A stretch of DNA of 64,000 nucleotides from positions 8,526 to 72,525 of the forward strand of contig NZ_DASYZI010000401.1 of NCBI RefSeq assembly GCF_035946395.1, in the 5' to 3' direction. A program made the translations under genes and the position numbers. Under the pieces are notes generated by a model. It was not told the DNA's origin and searched no databases. It was given only the letters and a program-made list of their open reading frames with translations. Source of the DNA: Actinocrinis sp035946395. Lineage in GTDB: Bacteria > Actinomycetota > Actinomycetes > Streptomycetales > Catenulisporaceae. The first letter of the stretch is position 1. Each line of letters starts with the position of its first letter. Below, piece after piece: positions 26,934 through 33,661 of this stretch.

Positions 26934-28100
26934 CTAGCGCACATCCGGGCGCGTTAACGCATCGATGGTCAACTGGCCGGGTTCGGTGTAACCGGACAAG
27001 GCGAGCGTCAGGTCGAACTCGGCCAGCAGGCAGCGCAGCACGTGCTCGACTCCGGCCTGGCCATCCAGACCGAGACCGTATGCGTACGGACGGCCCAGCA
27101 GCACGGCCTGCGCACCGAGTGCGAGCGCTTTGAAGACGTCGTCGCCGGTCCGCACTCCGCTGTCGAACAGCACGGTCAGCCGGTCACCGACCGCTCGTAC
27201 GATTTCGGGCAGCGCGTCGGCCGCGCCGATCGCGCCGTTGACCTGTCGGCCACCGTGGTTCGAGACGACGACGCCGTCCATCCCCGCATCGGCCGCGCGC
27301 CGCGCGTCGTCGGCGTGCAGGATGCCCTTAAGCACGATCGGGCCGTCCCAGTGTTCGCGCAGGAACGCCAGGTCCTCCCAGGTCTTCGACGGATCGGCGA
27401 ACATCTGCGCGAAGTGCAGCACGGCGGCGTTCGGATCCTCGTGCACCGGCTTGGCCAGTCCGGCCTGGAACGCCGGATCGGTGAAATAGTTCGCCGTGCC
27501 GATCCCGTGCAGAAACGGCAGGTACGCCTGGTCCAGGTCGCGCGGCCGCCAGGCCAGCAGCCACGTGTCCAGCGTCACGACCAGCACCCGGTAGCCTGCC
27601 GCCGCCGCGCGTGCCAGGAAGCTGACGGTCACGTCCCGGTCCTTCGGCCAGTACAGCTGGAACCAGCGCGCCGCGCCCTCGCTCACGTCGTCCATCGCCT
27701 GCGCCACTTGCTCCAGCGGCGTGCTCGACGCGGACGAGAGCACGAACGGCAGTCCCTGCGCGGCGGCCGCCCGAGCGGCGGCCGGCTCGGCGTCCTCGTG
27801 CATGATCGACAGCACGCCGACCGGTGCGAGCGCGACCGGCGCGGGCAGGCGAGTGCCGAACAGCTCCACGGACAGGTCACGCCGCTGCACGTCGCGCAGC
27901 ATCCGCGGCACGATCCGCCAGCGGTCCAGCGCCTCGCGGTTGGCCCGCACCGTCTTCCCGTCGCCCGCCCCGCCCGCGACGTAGCCGAACGGCCCCGGCC
28001 CGAGCCGCCGCTCGGCCAGCTCCTCCAGCCGGGCCAGGTCCGTCGGCAGGCCCGGTACCGCTCCGGCCAAGCCGTTGAGATAGATCTCGTACTGCTGCAT
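26934..28100 (-). CDS. FMN-dependent alpha-hydroxy-acid oxidase (lactate 2-monooxygenase-like), 5' end replaced by element insertion
   Basis: 388 residues of the FMN alpha-hydroxy-acid dehydrogenase family, TIM barrel. Motifs: APVALAPVGVLSIMHEDAE, PIVLKGILHADDA with the FMN lysine, the catalytic His in VVVSNHGGRQVNGAIG, and LFDSGVRTGDDVFKALALGA. The overall sequence is closest to lactate monooxygenase-like enzymes that oxidise L-lactate or related 2-hydroxy acids. The first two codons (M-Q) come from the integrated element; native sequence resumes at QYEIYLNGLAG. The original N-terminus, MAPGDPARDWSAF, now lies at 46224-46262 on the far side of the element. The catalytic domain is complete, so a functional, slightly shortened enzyme is possible if the element supplies a promoter. 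Confidence 0.88.
   Translation of the reverse strand: MQQYEIYLNGLAGAVPGLPTDLARLEELAERRLGPGPFGYVAGGAGDGKTVRANREALDRWRIVPRMLRDVQRRDLSVELFGTRLPAPVALAPVGVLSIMHEDAEPAAARAAAAQGLPFVLSSASSTPLEQVAQAMDDVSEGAARWFQLYWPKDRDVTVSFLARAAAAGYRVLVVTLDTWLLAWRPRDLDQAYLPFLHGIGTANYFTDPAFQAGLAKPVHEDPNAAVLHFAQMFADPSKTWEDLAFLREHWDGPIVLKGILHADDARRAADAGMDGVVVSNHGGRQVNGAIGAADALPEIVRAVGDRLTVLFDSGVRTGDDVFKALALGAQAVLLGRPYAYGLGLDGQAGVEHVLRCLLAEFDLTLALSGYTEPGQLTIDALTRPDVR
28081..28094. other. attL core (14-bp direct repeat)
   Basis: TAGATCTCGTACTG occurs here and again at 46210-46223. Here it forms codons 3-7 of the present lldD reading frame (QYEIY). Confidence 0.85.
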
Positions 28101-28106
28101 ATGGCT

Positions 28107-28117
28107 CTCTGACCTGC
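28107..28117 (-). other. Putative integrase arm site, left end
   Basis: CTCTGACCTGC is the inverse of GCAGGTCAGAG at 46185-46195. In the circular form the two would flank the core at 12 and 14 bp, as expected for integrase or Xis binding arms. Confidence 0.55.
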
Positions 28118-28285
28118 ACGATCATGGCGAAAGGCCGTGTGACGTGCAGAGATGTAATCCGACGTTCACCATCGTTTGCCGTCGTTTTCGAACGTCGTGT
28201 GCCCTGCCTGTGCCCTGTGTGCCCCGAGGCCCACCGGTCGGTCCGCACCACTGCGACCGATCGGACCTCACCCAGGGAGACAGCC

Positions 28286-28753
28286 ATGTACGACCCCGCG
28301 CACACTCACCAACCATCCCGCCGCACCCGGTTCGCGCTCACCGCGCTGACGGCCGCTGCCGTCGCCGCCGCGATCACCGTTCCCGTCGTCGTCGCGACCA
28401 CGCCGCACGCCCCCGCCGGGCTGACCTTGTCCGGCAACGGCGACACCGTGTCGCCCGTGTTCACGACCGGGCCGAACTGGTCCGCCAGCTACAGCGCTGA
28501 GTGCCCGATCCGCGTTATCGAGTCCGGCGGCGCCGTGGACGGCGTGGCGATCGTGGACGCGACCGGCGGTTCCGCCACCGGATACGTGGGCGACGATCCG
28601 GGCCAGCATCGACTGCACGTCACGTCGGATTGCGGCTGGACGATCCGCGTCACGGACGGCGACACGTTGCCGCACGCGCCGAACCTGCCGCTACCCGCCG
28701 GGACGTCGGGCTCCTGCGCGCACCCCGCCGCGACGCTGAACGCGGGGGTGTGA
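28286..28753 (+). CDS. Small secreted or membrane-anchored hypothetical protein (element)
   Basis: 155 residues, unknown function. The N-terminus has a basic segment (RRTRFALT) followed by a hydrophobic stretch (ALTAAAVAAAITVPVVVATT), either a signal peptide or an anchor. The remainder is a small Gly/Asp-rich extracellular domain with a few cysteines (AECPIRVIES, SDCGWTIRV, SGSCAHP). The ATG at 28286 follows CAGGGAGA. It is the first gene of the element after attL and is followed one base later by the DUF2637 gene, so the two are probably cotranscribed. Only the secretion signal can be supported. Confidence 0.65.
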   Translation: MYDPAHTHQPSRRTRFALTALTAAAVAAAITVPVVVATTPHAPAGLTLSGNGDTVSPVFTTGPNWSASYSAECPIRVIESGGAVDGVAIVDATGGSATGYVGDDPGQHRLHVTSDCGWTIRVTDGDTLPHAPNLPLPAGTSGSCAHPAATLNAGV

Positions 28754-28754
28754 C

Positions 28755-29498
28755 GTGGGCAAGCTGCGGCGCTTCACCGACGGCGTAGTCTTCCAAGCCG
28801 TCCTGACCGGCTCACTGTCGTTCTCGCACATCCACGACCTCGCCGCTGCGCACGGGCAGGCCGGGTGGAAAGCGTGGCTCTACCCGCTGAGCGTGGACCT
28901 GCTCACCGTCGCCGCGTACCGCAAGCTGATGGCCGCGCGATCGTCGGCCGCGCCGACCGGGCTCGCGTGGTGGGCGTTTCTGCTCGGCCTGGCCGCGTCC
29001 CTGGCGGCGAACATCGCGGCCGTGTGGCAGAACCCGGACAGGTTCGTGGCCGTATCCCTCGGCGTGTGGCCCGCCGTGGCGTTCCTGGTGTGCACCCTGC
29101 TAAGCCACGACTCTTCCGGGGTACCCGATGCGGTACCCGTACCCGTGCCGGTCGCAGTACCCGTACCCGCCGAGGCGCCACGACTGGCGGCTAACGCACC
29201 GTCCGATCCCCCAGTTACCCGGCCGCGTACACCCCGCGACGCCGACGGGAAGGAATGGGCCGACCTAGTCCGCGAAGCCCGGCAGGTGGACGCCAAGAGC
29301 CGGGCGACGACGGGCAAGCCAGCGGGTATCACCCGACTGCGGAAGGAACTGAAGGTCGGGCAGGACCGGGCGCAGCGACTCCGGGACCACCTCGCCGGAC
29401 TACCCACAGACCCCCCGTCGGGTACCCGTACCTACCCGCTACACCCCCAACAGCCACAGGCTGAGGTGGCCCTAGCCAACGGGTACGCCCACCACTGA
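28755..29498 (+). CDS. DUF2637-type membrane protein (element)
   Basis: 247 residues. The N-terminal ~120 residues hold several hydrophobic segments (AWLYPLSVDLLTVAAYRKLM, AWWAFLLGLAASLAANIAAV, GVWPAVAFLVCTLL), matching DUF2637 membrane proteins common on actinomycete plasmids and integrative elements. A proline-valine linker (PVPVPVAVPVP) follows, then a basic soluble C-terminus with a possible helix-turn-helix (ITRLRKELKVGQDRAQRLRDH). In conjugative elements such proteins are often found near transfer or spread genes, but none is present here. GTG 28755 begins one base after the preceding stop. Confidence 0.75.
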   Translation: MGKLRRFTDGVVFQAVLTGSLSFSHIHDLAAAHGQAGWKAWLYPLSVDLLTVAAYRKLMAARSSAAPTGLAWWAFLLGLAASLAANIAAVWQNPDRFVAVSLGVWPAVAFLVCTLLSHDSSGVPDAVPVPVPVAVPVPAEAPRLAANAPSDPPVTRPRTPRDADGKEWADLVREARQVDAKSRATTGKPAGITRLRKELKVGQDRAQRLRDHLAGLPTDPPSGTRTYPLHPQQPQAEVALANGYAHH

Positions 29499-29512
29499 CC
29501 CCACTCGACGCG

Positions 29513-29540
29513 ACGCCCCGGTACATAGGTGCCGGGGCGT
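29513..29540 (+). terminator. Hairpin terminator after the DUF2637 gene
   Basis: A 9-bp stem ACGCCCCGG/CCGGGGCGT surrounds a 10-nt loop. Outside it, CCACTCGA (29501-29508) can pair with TCGAGTGG (29554-29561), giving a nested structure. Confidence 0.65.
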
Positions 29541-29577
29541 TCGCGTACCCGGATCGAGTGGAGCCGACGCAATTGTT

Positions 29578-30252
29578 ATGCCTGCGAAACAACAAGCTTC
29601 GGCATTGGGTAGGCAGGCACACGTCGTAAACAACTACGGTGCCGTCGTGGACCTGGAAGCCGCTCTCAGCGCCGGTGGAACCCTCGTCGCCGCCGTAGCC
29701 GCAGTTGGATCGTGGAAGGCGGCCGGGCGCTCCGACAAAGCTGCCACCGCTTTGACATCTATCGAACGGGATCGCTGGCACGCGGAGATGACGCCTAAGT
29801 TCAAGATCACGCTCAAGGACCCAAGCATGACCCGAACCGTCCTCTACGTCGGTCTTGAAGGTCCAACGACTCTCAGTCACCTGGACACGATCGAGATGAC
29901 CATCCGCGATGACATGCCGGGCCGGGCCGAACTCACGGCCGAGAACGGCGTGTCCGCCGACGAAATCAGGCAGCAGATTTGGGGACCCCTACGATTCGTG
30001 CGCGGCGTGGACGGCGGCAGCTCCGACGGACGCACCGTTGACACGTTCGAACTGCCCGTCGGCGAATCCCGGCCTTTCGCTGTAGACGTCACGCTGTCTC
30101 CGCACTGGTACAGCGACCCACAGGCGTGGCGCGACCAATGGGACGGCACGCCGCTGCGCCTTACTCTCAAATGCACGCGCGAGGGTTTCGAACCCTGGAC
30201 CGTCAAGAGCGAGGTCCCGTTGAGCGTTCCGCCCCGTTTTCAGGCTTGGTAG
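29578..30252 (+). CDS. Hypothetical protein (element)
   Basis: 224 residues, no recognised family. A short hydrophobic segment near residues 27-46 (LEAALSAGGTLVAAVAAVGS) could be an N-terminal membrane anchor. The rest is a soluble beta-rich domain (RTVLYVGLEGPTTLSHLDTIEMTIRDD, LRLTLKCTREGFEPW). The layout, an anchor followed by a beta domain, resembles the other element protein at 40019-40747. The start is ATG 29578. Confidence 0.6.
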   Translation: MPAKQQASALGRQAHVVNNYGAVVDLEAALSAGGTLVAAVAAVGSWKAAGRSDKAATALTSIERDRWHAEMTPKFKITLKDPSMTRTVLYVGLEGPTTLSHLDTIEMTIRDDMPGRAELTAENGVSADEIRQQIWGPLRFVRGVDGGSSDGRTVDTFELPVGESRPFAVDVTLSPHWYSDPQAWRDQWDGTPLRLTLKCTREGFEPWTVKSEVPLSVPPRFQAW

Positions 30253-30310
30253 CGCTGGTTGCAGCTCGTCTAACCGACGGCGGGAATGCCCTCAGGTAGG
30301 TTCGGGTCCT

Positions 30311-30871
30311 GTGACTACCGACCCGACGCAGTGGATCGTGACCGAACAACCCGTGGCGCTGCCCGACGCGGCCGTGAACAAGCACTCCCGGCTTACCGTC
30401 GCGCACGTGACGCTGCCGGACGGCGTCCAGTTCGAACAGGTCGTGATTCGTGTAGACGCTGCCGCTATGTGCGTTGTCGTCAACGATCGTGCGGAAGCGC
30501 TGATGATGCGGCGGCACCGGTTCATCCCCGACCTGTGGGTGTGGGAAGTGCCAGGCGGTTACCTCAACCCCGGCGAGAGCCCCGCCGACGCAGCGCTGCG
30601 GGAAGCTGTCGAAGAGACGGGTTGGCGTCCGTCGAAGGTTGAGCACCTGGTCACGTTCGAGCCGATGACCGGTACGGCGTCCGCGCCCAACCATGTGTAT
30701 CTCGGGCTTGACCCGCACCCGGTGGACGGCGCCACGACCGACGTCAACGAGGCTCAGTCGGTGCGGTGGGTGCCGCTGGCCGACGTGCCCGCCATGGTCG
30801 GCGGGATGACGCTCGGGGCGGCCTCGGTCATCGGGTTGCTCGCCGCCCGCGACCGCCTCGGCGTGCGGTAG
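30311..30871 (+). CDS. Nudix hydrolase (element), possibly Pif-like
   Basis: 186 residues with a complete Nudix box, GGYLNPGESPADAALREAVEETGW (Gx5Ex7REUxEExGU; the catalytic REAVEE is intact). Nudix enzymes hydrolyse nucleoside diphosphate derivatives such as ADP-ribose or NADH. The actinomycete element pSAM2 encodes a Nudix-motif protein, Pif, that prevents redundant transfer into cells already carrying it; the same role here is a hypothesis from context. Its 3' end overlaps the convergent regulator gene by 44 bp, so the two transcripts can interfere. The GTG start at 30311 is well placed before the domain. Confidence 0.85.
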   Translation: MTTDPTQWIVTEQPVALPDAAVNKHSRLTVAHVTLPDGVQFEQVVIRVDAAAMCVVVNDRAEALMMRRHRFIPDLWVWEVPGGYLNPGESPADAALREAVEETGWRPSKVEHLVTFEPMTGTASAPNHVYLGLDPHPVDGATTDVNEAQSVRWVPLADVPAMVGGMTLGAASVIGLLAARDRLGVR

Positions 30872-32213
30872 GCAACGCCGCCAACGCTTCCCGCGCCGGG
30901 GCGAAATCGCCGTAGCGTTCCAACCGTCCCGCGACGGCCGCGAGCTCGCCGTTGACCCGCTCGGATGCGATGCCGTCCGCCGATTCGATCGCGTGCAACG
31001 CGATCGCGCACCCTTCATCGACCCGGCCGGAGTCCAGCAGCGCACCGGCGAGGAGGGCCAGGTTGAACACGTGCCCGCGTTCGAACCCGCCTTTCATGTC
31101 CAGCGACAGCCGCATCGCGTCCGCCGATCGAGGCGCGTCGGACGCGTCCAACAACGCGCGGCCGGTCTTCGCGGACAAGTACGCGCCGTCGAAGTATTGA
31201 AGCCACGCCGGTTCGCCACCGGGCCGGGACCGGTCGAACGCCGTCTCAGCGCCCGTCAGAGCGACCGCGCACGCACGCTGGTCCCCGGTCAGCGCGTGCC
31301 CGTGCGCCTCGGTCACCAGCGTTTCCGCCATCAGCGCCGCCGATCCGGACCGGCGCGCCGACCGGTGTGCGGCGCGCGCCATGTCCACCGCGTCGGCGCC
31401 CTCGCCCAAATACCCGGCCTGGCATGACATCGCCGCCAACGTCTCGGCACCTAGCGCGACGTCCCCGCCCGCTTGCGCCAGCCGGAGCGCTTGGATCAGA
31501 TACCGCTGTGCGATCGGGTGCTGCTCCAGGTCGAACGCCATCCACCCCGCGAGCAAGGTCATCTCGGCGGCGGCGGAGAACAGCTCGCGCCCGACGTCGG
31601 CGGTGTACGCGCCGTGCCGCAACAGCGGGCTGACTTCGTCGGCGAGGTACTGCACGACGGTGGAACGGGCATATCCGCCCCCGAACATGTTGTCGAGCCG
31701 CCGGAAGGTGGAGGTCACTTCCCGGATGGCGATGATGTTCGCGCCGCCGACACGCCGGGAACCAGCCCGGTCCATCAGGTCGGCAGCCGGTGCGGTCATC
31801 CATCGGATGGCCGGTACGACGAACCCGACCGACGTGTACGCCGACCGGGTCAGCGTCGCCCGCCGGTGCGCATCAGTCGCGTACAGGTCGGAAGCGGCCA
31901 CGACCGCCGTGTTCAAGTCGCTCTCGAAGCTCAGCCCCAAGTCCGCCACCGGCAACGCGGAGCGCATCCCGATGTCCGCCCGCGTGACCGTGCGGCCCAA
32001 CGGCACGGACAGTACTTCGGCGATCAGGTCGGGCGTACGCCCGCGCGGCTGCTCTCCGCGCAGCCACCGCGCCACGGACGCGTGGTTGAAGCGGGGAGCG
32101 GGCAGACCTCGCCGCACGGCAAGGGTGTTGATCCGGTGCGCCAACCCGCCGCGACTGATCCCCGCTTCGGCGAGGTGGTCGGCGAGGTGTGCGTTAGGCG
32201 TCTTCGCGGGCAT
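30828..32213 (-). CDS. Large HTH/helical-repeat transcriptional regulator (element)
   Basis: 461 residues. The N-terminal ~75 residues look like a divergent HTH domain (HLADHLAEAGISRGGLAHRI, NHASVARWLRGEQPRGRTPD), and the long C-terminus is made of Ala-rich TPR-like helices (HPIAQRYLIQALRLAQAGGD and similar). This layout is common in actinomycete regulators that sense a peptide or small ligand through the repeat domain. It lies tail to tail with the Nudix gene. An inverted repeat GTCTAC/GTAGAC at 32242-32260, 30 nt before the start, may be its own operator. It is a good candidate for the element's master regulator. Confidence 0.78.
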   Translation of the reverse strand: MPAKTPNAHLADHLAEAGISRGGLAHRINTLAVRRGLPAPRFNHASVARWLRGEQPRGRTPDLIAEVLSVPLGRTVTRADIGMRSALPVADLGLSFESDLNTAVVAASDLYATDAHRRATLTRSAYTSVGFVVPAIRWMTAPAADLMDRAGSRRVGGANIIAIREVTSTFRRLDNMFGGGYARSTVVQYLADEVSPLLRHGAYTADVGRELFSAAAEMTLLAGWMAFDLEQHPIAQRYLIQALRLAQAGGDVALGAETLAAMSCQAGYLGEGADAVDMARAAHRSARRSGSAALMAETLVTEAHGHALTGDQRACAVALTGAETAFDRSRPGGEPAWLQYFDGAYLSAKTGRALLDASDAPRSADAMRLSLDMKGGFERGHVFNLALLAGALLDSGRVDEGCAIALHAIESADGIASERVNGELAAVAGRLERYGDFAPAREALAALPTARRGGRGRRATR

Positions 32214-32241
32214 GCGGCCTCCCGTGCGGTCCGGCCCGGTG

Positions 32242-32260
32242 GTCTACACAAAGCGTAGAC
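32242..32260. promoter_or_regulatory. Inverted repeat upstream of the element regulator
   Basis: GTCTAC (32242-32247) and GTAGAC (32255-32260) flank a 7-nt spacer, 29 nt upstream of the regulator start. A dyad at this place suggests autoregulation. Confidence 0.45.
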
Positions 32261-32388
32261 ACTCACGACCCTGAGATCACGGGCCGTCGCCCATCTGTGT
32301 CTCTGCGCTCGCATTCACACCCCCGATTCACGCCCCACGCGGCAACGCACGCGGTGACCTGCGGTGCCGGTCGCGGTTGTGTGAGGTC

Positions 32389-32658
32389 ATGGACGCCGTG
32401 CACACCGCCATGCCACCGCACGCAACGACACGTCCCGGCGCGACGCCGGTCCGTCTGCTCGTGTGGGGTGTTACTGAAGCCGACCAAAACCGCGCCGTGT
32501 CCAAGGCCGGACAAGCGCCGTCGCGCGGCCTATGGGACTTCGTGCAAACCGACCGCGTGTCCGGGCCGACATGTCCGCTGGACCTGAAGGACGGCAAGTC
32601 CCTGGCAGCCGACCAGGGATATCACTGGGCCTACGTCGCGTACCGGGCCGACCGATGA
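32389..32658 (+). CDS. Small hypothetical protein (element)
   Basis: 89 residues, no known family. It has a Pro-rich N-terminus and conserved-looking aromatic segments (PVRLLVWGVTEADQN, LWDFVQTDRV, WAYVAYRADR). The ATG at 32389 has GAGG upstream; a GTG 12 bases earlier is possible. Its stop overlaps the next start (ATGA), the main support for it being real. It is first of three tightly coupled small genes divergent from the regulator. Confidence 0.55.
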   Translation: MDAVHTAMPPHATTRPGATPVRLLVWGVTEADQNRAVSKAGQAPSRGLWDFVQTDRVSGPTCPLDLKDGKSLAADQGYHWAYVAYRADR

Positions 32659-32840
32659 GCGACCTCAAGGACACGTTCGAAGAGCTGAAGACACTCCTGT
32701 TCCCGTTCGCCGTCGAGCTGGGCGGCGAGGTCTTGGACGTGTGGCGTGACCGGGAGAAGTACGGGCATGAGCCGCTTCCCCCGGCCGCGTTGCGCGCGCT
32801 CGCGCTGTGGGCTGCCGACCGGTTGGCGGACGGACCGTGA
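32655..32840 (+). CDS. Small hypothetical protein (element)
   Basis: 61 residues, soluble and acidic, mainly helical (DLKDTFEELKTLLFPFAVEL, PAALRALALWAADRLADG). It overlaps both neighbours by four bases (ATGA before, GTGA after). No family recognised. Confidence 0.55.
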   Translation: MSDLKDTFEELKTLLFPFAVELGGEVLDVWRDREKYGHEPLPPAALRALALWAADRLADGP

Positions 32841-33046
32841 CCGGGTCAGGACTCGCTGAGATGGTCGATGACCCGCACCTGCCGTACGCGTGGGTTCCGG
32901 CCCACGCGCCGCCCGACGCCGCGCTTCTGGAGCGCGTGCTCGCAGGGCTCGAACGGCTTCACCGACTCGCCGAAGCGCACCCCACGGGCAGGCCACGGCG
33001 GTCACAATCCGGCGAACTGCCGAACCGGCGGCCCGCCAGCCCGTAA
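32837..33046 (+). CDS. Small hypothetical protein (element)
   Basis: 69 residues. The GTG start overlaps the preceding stop (GTGA). A central helix (DAALLERVLAGLERLHRLAE) is followed by a basic tail. No family recognised; coupling to the two preceding small genes supports it. Confidence 0.5.
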   Translation: MTGSGLAEMVDDPHLPYAWVPAHAPPDAALLERVLAGLERLHRLAEAHPTGRPRRSQSGELPNRRPASP

Positions 33047-33079
33047 CGTCCGTTCATGAAATCCTGACCAGGGGGAACC

Positions 33080-33607
33080 TTGAAACGTCGAACCGTCATG
33101 CTTCTCGCCGTCATCCCGCTGATGGCGGCCTGCTCGACCACGCCGACCCCGACCACGCCCGCCGCCAACGCGGCAGCGATGTCCAGTCCGGCCAGCGCGA
33201 GCCCCACCACGCCGACCGCGCTGGACGCGGCAGGCGTGGTGACAAAACTGAAAGCCGCGCGCCTGCCGGTCGGCGCGGTGACCGTGTACACGGCGGCCAA
33301 CGATCCAAACCACCTGCTCGGCCGACCCAACGGGTACACGTCCAAAGCCGCGTTCATCGACACGCGCGTGAAGCCGTCCGACGCGCGCGACACCTCGGCG
33401 GGCTCGGTGGACCTGGGCGGCAGCGTCGAGGTGTTCGCCACCGGCGCTGAGGCCACGGCGCGCGAGCAGTACATCCAGGGCGCCGAGAAGTCGATGCCGA
33501 TGCTCGGCACCGAGTACGACTACGTGTCCGGTGACGTGCTGCTGCGCGTCTCGGAAGTGCTCACCCCGGACCAAGCGAAGGCGTATCAAGCCGCACTTGC
33601 CGACTGA
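33080..33607 (+). CDS. Lipoprotein, hypothetical (element)
   Basis: 175 residues. It has a clear lipoprotein signal: KRRTVMLLAVIPLMAAC with Cys at residue 18, then a Thr/Pro/Ala-rich linker and a ~110-residue domain (AAGVVTKLKAARLPVGAVTV, SVDLGGSVEVFATGAEATAR). The protein would be anchored on the outer membrane face. Surface lipoproteins on mobile elements can act in entry exclusion or superinfection exclusion; here that is only a suggestion. The start is a TTG at 33080 with a GGGGGAA ribosome site. A strong terminator follows. Confidence 0.7.
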   Translation: MKRRTVMLLAVIPLMAACSTTPTPTTPAANAAAMSSPASASPTTPTALDAAGVVTKLKAARLPVGAVTVYTAANDPNHLLGRPNGYTSKAAFIDTRVKPSDARDTSAGSVDLGGSVEVFATGAEATAREQYIQGAEKSMPMLGTEYDYVSGDVLLRVSEVLTPDQAKAYQAALAD

Positions 33608-33620
33608 CGTACCCGAGACC

Positions 33621-33655
33621 AGCGCCCGCCGGAACCCCACGATCCGGCGGGCGCT
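33621..33655. terminator. Bidirectional hairpin terminator
   Basis: A perfect 13-bp stem (AGCGCCCGCCGGA with TCCGGCGGGCGCT) encloses a 9-nt loop between the lipoprotein gene and the convergent tail-fibre-like gene. Confidence 0.75.
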
Positions 33656-33661
33656 GTCGTA

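Noticed and set aside
28081..28094. A tRNA gene as integration site
   Set aside because: No cloverleaf-like sequence surrounds either core repeat. The core is part of the lldD coding sequence on both sides.
31381..32274. Plus-strand frames opposite the element regulator
   Set aside because: The minus strand has a coherent HTH plus helical-repeat protein. The plus-strand translation is Arg/Ser/Pro-rich shadow sequence.
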